Shown here in pieces: positions 32,701 to 34,729 of a stretch of DNA of 34,729 nt. Below the pieces are notes generated by a model. That model ran no database searches. It worked only from the letters and a program-made list of their open reading frames with translations, and was not told the DNA's origin. Position numbers and translations under genes: made by a program. The stretch spans positions 1 to 34,729 of the forward strand of contig JAMCQI010000034.1 of assembly GCA_023381515.1 (NCBI GenBank), written 5' to 3'. This DNA is from Chloroflexota bacterium. GTDB lineage: Bacteria > Chloroflexota > Anaerolineae > UBA4142. Position 1 is the stretch's first letter; each line of letters begins with the position of its first letter.

Positions 32701-33356
32701 ACGCCACCCGGGATAGTTTGGAAGGCCTCCGGCATTGCCAGGAATCCGCGCAATGCCACGCCAAGCGTCATCTTGATGTCGGCGATTTGTCTCAGTAGGT
32801 AGGCAATGTCCACGAACATTCCGGCACCAGTGCCGCCCGCCACGGAACTGACCAGCATCACGTTGATTGTCTTGGTGCCGGCTGCCTTTTGAACCCGGGT
32901 CATGGATTGCCAGAGCATCTGGTAAATCTTGGAAAGACCTTCACCCTTCTGCACGTCGCTGAAGATTGCCAGTCGCCCGAATTGGCGCAGCATGCCCGCG
33001 CCACGTTCTAGAAAGAACAGGTTCTGCGGAAGTGTCTCCAGGTAGTAGCCTGCCTGCAGCCAAGACCCGACGTGAGGATGCTTGCCTTTCGCGACGTCTT
33101 GGACATAGGTGTAGACATTCCCGCCAATCCAAACGTACTCTCTGTCGCCGAGTTTGACTGCCGATGCAGCGCCAGACGACGTTTGCACTGCGGCAATGCC
33201 GGCCTGCACATCGCTCTCGCGTTCGGTGTCAAAGGCAAGTAACTGCACCTCTTCAGGCATCACGCCGCCGTGTGTCGCAAGTAGGTCCTGCTTGACCTGT
33301 GTTAGTACCTTGACCCCGGTCCCGCCGAGGCCAACGATCAATGCCGGTGTGGCCAT
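29766..33356 (-). CDS. Tubulin_2-type (FtsZ-like) GTPase-fold protein
   Basis: The 1196-aa soluble protein starts directly with a tubulin/FtsZ-like nucleotide fold: GLGGTG (9-14, the T1 loop), LLAFDTERES (39-48, matching the FtsZ NTD strand), a GMLRQFGRLAIF segment (121-132) typical of the tubulin-like Pfam family Tubulin_2, and the signature AGGTGAG (173-179) corresponding to GGGTGTG. The C-terminal two thirds are long and helical, far longer than FtsZ. I could not place the catalytic T7-loop acidic residues. No membrane segment is seen. The start at 33356 has GGAGG eight bases upstream. It lies 60 bases after the edge membrane protein and before the CAP-VWA-tubulin fusion; two paralogous tubulin-like domains suggest co-polymerisation like an alpha/beta pair (inference). 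Confidence 0.88.
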   Translation of the reverse strand: MATPALIVGLGGTGVKVLTQVKQDLLATHGGVMPEEVQLLAFDTERESDVQAGIAAVQTSSGAASAVKLGDREYVWIGGNVYTYVQDVAKGKHPHVGSWLQAGYYLETLPQNLFFLERGAGMLRQFGRLAIFSDVQKGEGLSKIYQMLWQSMTRVQKAAGTKTINVMLVSSVAGGTGAGMFVDIAYLLRQIADIKMTLGVALRGFLAMPEAFQTIPGGVTRDMRARAYAAMRENKRFMVKFDWENGYPMYYHGTNVVADGRDVWQGRIKSKLFDFLYYIDGRRAKNDLSAVPLDLGVAPTIADTIVAALDEEGGHAFAQHQINLNKVVSDQGNREVTATYSALGTFSFVLPLYYIIEAFSHQLALDALDTFLGCDPKDKDKDGVPIRLAPNRNIEAGDGKPGNAEARAFLGVQSVTDNQDATRGAENTALVQDIVGVTARYSPQNKDDIVSELAGRDLKTWSLAYTPSGAASAGVAQKVEATINQQLLEIVPPSNKVSREKPQDGLRRIIDGVKNYKAQHLGAEKPDGRRDGGEYRKAIEEYHRIHLDRFRVLLNLYAANILNGSSTQDYRQSRGGKLGFLIDFLDGVAKELDLFLDLLRQAREMRESQGARRDAMRGAQQLLAEMEKQASSRFPGAATRAQENYLNSEQRLIDTLRLETIELMAVTTITALREYVQDAHTKAMIWSNALGVGQNSLYADLVTGNKQVLVNRLNEEKIPVRQAVPSVNPQSPYFDPGYEQRLFHEYAVQRGDKVNEMLRDLSWQVTATQTGARTEFSIGLNVVVHKDGESKSSALTGNVRKHNVDLILDRAREAFAEAWKRESVLKYLKSKFASSGQDGLGEKLFDNSGILLEFGKRAPASPIPSNYLRVAFGESADDQDYLFQLKRDVADRSQVADDRFAQLVQSADRYKLTLIYNIDLIPVQSMESFWEAEGDYMLWRGTGPVAGRGRDILHLYPAEVNSVKYEDRAQTELEHKARMFEDKVVIQLENIDRFRLFANCYAFELITTGAEQEGGVTKNYLQLVLPEETTKDPTQPKRPAQEIRLTKSGEVSLLAALGTFNYVEKDMREGITRPIDFDRVRRAVQDVRRKQAQEIFDKGPELTPELKMALESKSVEKQNRIKVLIAEAQYIAAQRERLVGGQTVDRYVSETGTEVEGEVDRLRHPDRQKRDLYTALYLALNDETTSLREMIRNEVQ

Positions 33357-33416
33357 CTTGAAACCTCCTCTGAAGGGTTGAATGACGAGAGCGCTAGATT
33401 GTGAGACTCGCAGCCG

Positions 33417-34729
33417 TCAGTACTGCATGTACTTGATATAGTACTTGTTGCCAAGATCGCAACGTGAGCCGTAGGACCTGTCCTTGAAGATTTGAGATCC
33501 CCCTCTCGACATTTCGGCTTCGATATCCACTGCTTCGCGCTTTGGAAGCTGCACGCGTTTGACCGTCAGTTTCTTGATCCCCGCGGCTGCGGGGAGATCC
33601 CGGCTGGTGTAAACGACGCGGTTTACCTTAAGGGATCGGAGTGCCTTCGTTCCGTTTGGGAGGTTGGTGCCTATCCCATCTTGAATGTAGATGGAGCCGC
33701 TAAGCATGTAACCGTGGTGGTCTCCAATGAAGCGTGCGGTTCGTTGAGCAAAAAGGGCACCGAGCGCCAAAACAACCAACCCGTCGACAACGTAAGGCAA
33801 CCAATTGTCATCTCGCTCGACCACAAAGTGTGAAGTCGACGCTGCCACAGAACATCCTTCTCCTAAAGAAAGGGTGTTCGGGGTGATGTCGATCAACCAC
33901 TTTCCCCGGGTGTCCAACCCGTTTCCCTCGAGATGCAACTCGCCCTTTTGGTTCGCGGGTCGCAGTTTGATGTCCTTGGGATCGACCGCTTTACCATTCG
34001 GATCGGTGACTTTGACTCCGACCAGATCCGTTGGCGAGATACCCGCGGCAGCCGCATCGAACAACTGCGCCTTTTCGTTCCGTAATTCGAAATCCAACTG
34101 CAGAGGTGAATATATCGGAAACCAAAAGTAGATAGGCTGCTGCTCTTCAAGCTTGCCTGTGGTCGAAGCGGCGCTGAGCGCTGTTGACGCTTTCACGCTG
34201 GCAGCCCTGATTGCATCCGCCACGTCAAAGTTCGTGAAATGGCTTCCCTGGGCGTCGACTGACGAGGCGCTCAAATCAGCCGAGTACAATCCGGCGCTGG
34301 CCGGTGTCCATTGTCCGCGGTAAATCCCGTTGTCCATGCGGGCCAGCGGCACTGTTTCTGTCACGCCGCTGCTCCTGAACGTGAGCGCAGCGCTTAACGC
34401 ATAGCGTGAATCCGGTATTTCGGTGATCGGATTACGTTCATCGTCCACAAATCGCACACCAACGTTGTTTGGGCTGCTCTGACACAACTGGGAAGGGAGC
34501 GCATCGATCGTGAACGTGACTGGCTTGACTGACCATGTTGCAGCATTAAAATCGAAAATCGTAATTGTCTTGCCGGAAGGTTCGTTGCTGGTTCCGGTTA
34601 GGTGCAAGACGCGTTTGGCATCTGACTGGGCGAGGTACACGCCGCTGAATACACCCGGCTGAGCCTCGGATAGGCTGATTCGCTCCTCCGTTCCAGAATC
34701 GCTCTTGATTGACGCCTGCACGGTCAATC
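33417..34729 (-). CDS. Membrane protein with extracytoplasmic beta domains (5' end outside window)
   Basis: About 437 codons remain and the frame runs off the window edge, so the true N-terminus is missing. The visible part is beta-rich with Ig-like repeats typical of surface VWA-associated regions (QPGVFSGVYLAQSD, MDNGIYRGQWTPASAGLYSA, TDPNGKAVDP), then one membrane helix (about residues 309-327 of the visible part: LPYVVDGLVVLALGALFAQ), then a cytosolic domain of about 105 residues with several beta-like stretches (SLKVNRVVYTSRDLP, KKLTVKRVQLP) ending KYYIKYMQY. It precedes the tubulin-like gene by 60 bases and is the first operon member seen. A signal peptide and a VWA domain may lie upstream; this is a guess. 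The cytosolic tail could contact the tubulin-like proteins. Confidence 0.75.
   Translation of the reverse strand, partial: LTVQASIKSDSGTEERISLSEAQPGVFSGVYLAQSDAKRVLHLTGTSNEPSGKTITIFDFNAATWSVKPVTFTIDALPSQLCQSSPNNVGVRFVDDERNPITEIPDSRYALSAALTFRSSGVTETVPLARMDNGIYRGQWTPASAGLYSADLSASSVDAQGSHFTNFDVADAIRAASVKASTALSAASTTGKLEEQQPIYFWFPIYSPLQLDFELRNEKAQLFDAAAAGISPTDLVGVKVTDPNGKAVDPKDIKLRPANQKGELHLEGNGLDTRGKWLIDITPNTLSLGEGCSVAASTSHFVVERDDNWLPYVVDGLVVLALGALFAQRTARFIGDHHGYMLSGSIYIQDGIGTNLPNGTKALRSLKVNRVVYTSRDLPAAAGIKKLTVKRVQLPKREAVDIEAEMSRGGSQIFKDRSYGSRCDLGNKYYIKYMQY

Noticed and set aside
1..34729. CRISPR arrays, tRNA or rRNA genes
   Set aside because: No regularly spaced repeats and no tRNA T-arm or rRNA-like sequence were recognised by eye; a covariance search could confirm this.

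Overview
The window is bacterial DNA. It reads best as Chloroflexota (Anaerolineae-like), which is an inference. The support is a large BTAD-AAA-TPR regulator, ECF sigma factors, many decayed toxin-antitoxin genes, and a multi-gene operon built on Tubulin_2-type (FtsZ-like) proteins fused or linked to extracytoplasmic modules. No rRNA, tRNA or CRISPR array was seen.

Left part (1-8.9 kb). The minus strand carries a decayed OmpA/MotB C-terminal domain followed by the first codons of a FliL-like gene at the edge. Next come a strong bidirectional terminator, a SnoaL-like protein, the 1037-aa BTAD/AAA/TPR regulator, a PIN toxin-antitoxin pair whose toxin is broken, and ClpP with its own sigma70-type promoter. 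An ECF sigma module follows: the sigma gene, a two-gene operon (CMD/AhpD-like protein plus four-helix membrane protein), and a truncated sigma paralogue. All three units are preceded by the same promoter-like motif (TATC(C/G), 16-17 bases, CGTCTAT), so the sigma factor probably controls itself and the small operon. A DUF488 protein lies between the sigma genes.

Middle part (8.9-17.4 kb). This is an accessory zone rich in mobile and decayed genes: an intact ISAs1-family element that has split a DUF6941-like gene, a HicA pseudogene with an intact HicB, a small CxxC protein, a PIN fragment, an MNT-type nucleotidyltransferase lacking one catalytic Asp, a solo ISAs1 end, a symmetric nested hairpin, a secreted DUF5666-type protein, and a 2.8-kb insertion sequence. 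Each terminal repeat of that element contains a perfect-consensus sigma70 promoter. The 3' remnant of a second copy sits tail to tail with it.

Right part (17.4-34.7 kb). One minus-strand operon fills this half. In transcription order it encodes (a) a membrane protein with extracytoplasmic beta domains, cut by the window edge; (b) a 1196-aa cytosolic tubulin-like protein; (c) a 2108-aa protein joining signal peptide, CAP domain, VWA domain, two membrane helices, an extracytoplasmic amidotransferase-like fold, a third membrane helix and a second, cytosolic tubulin-like domain; (d) a 1366-aa divergent Ser/Thr-kinase-like protein with a long helical tail; and (e) a single-span protein with a carboxypeptidase-regulatory-like outer domain. 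Membrane topology, motifs and gene order fit a system in which surface sensing or adhesion modules are wired through the membrane to a GTPase cytoskeleton and a kinase. This is the strongest candidate for an undescribed system here. Its function is inferred, not known.
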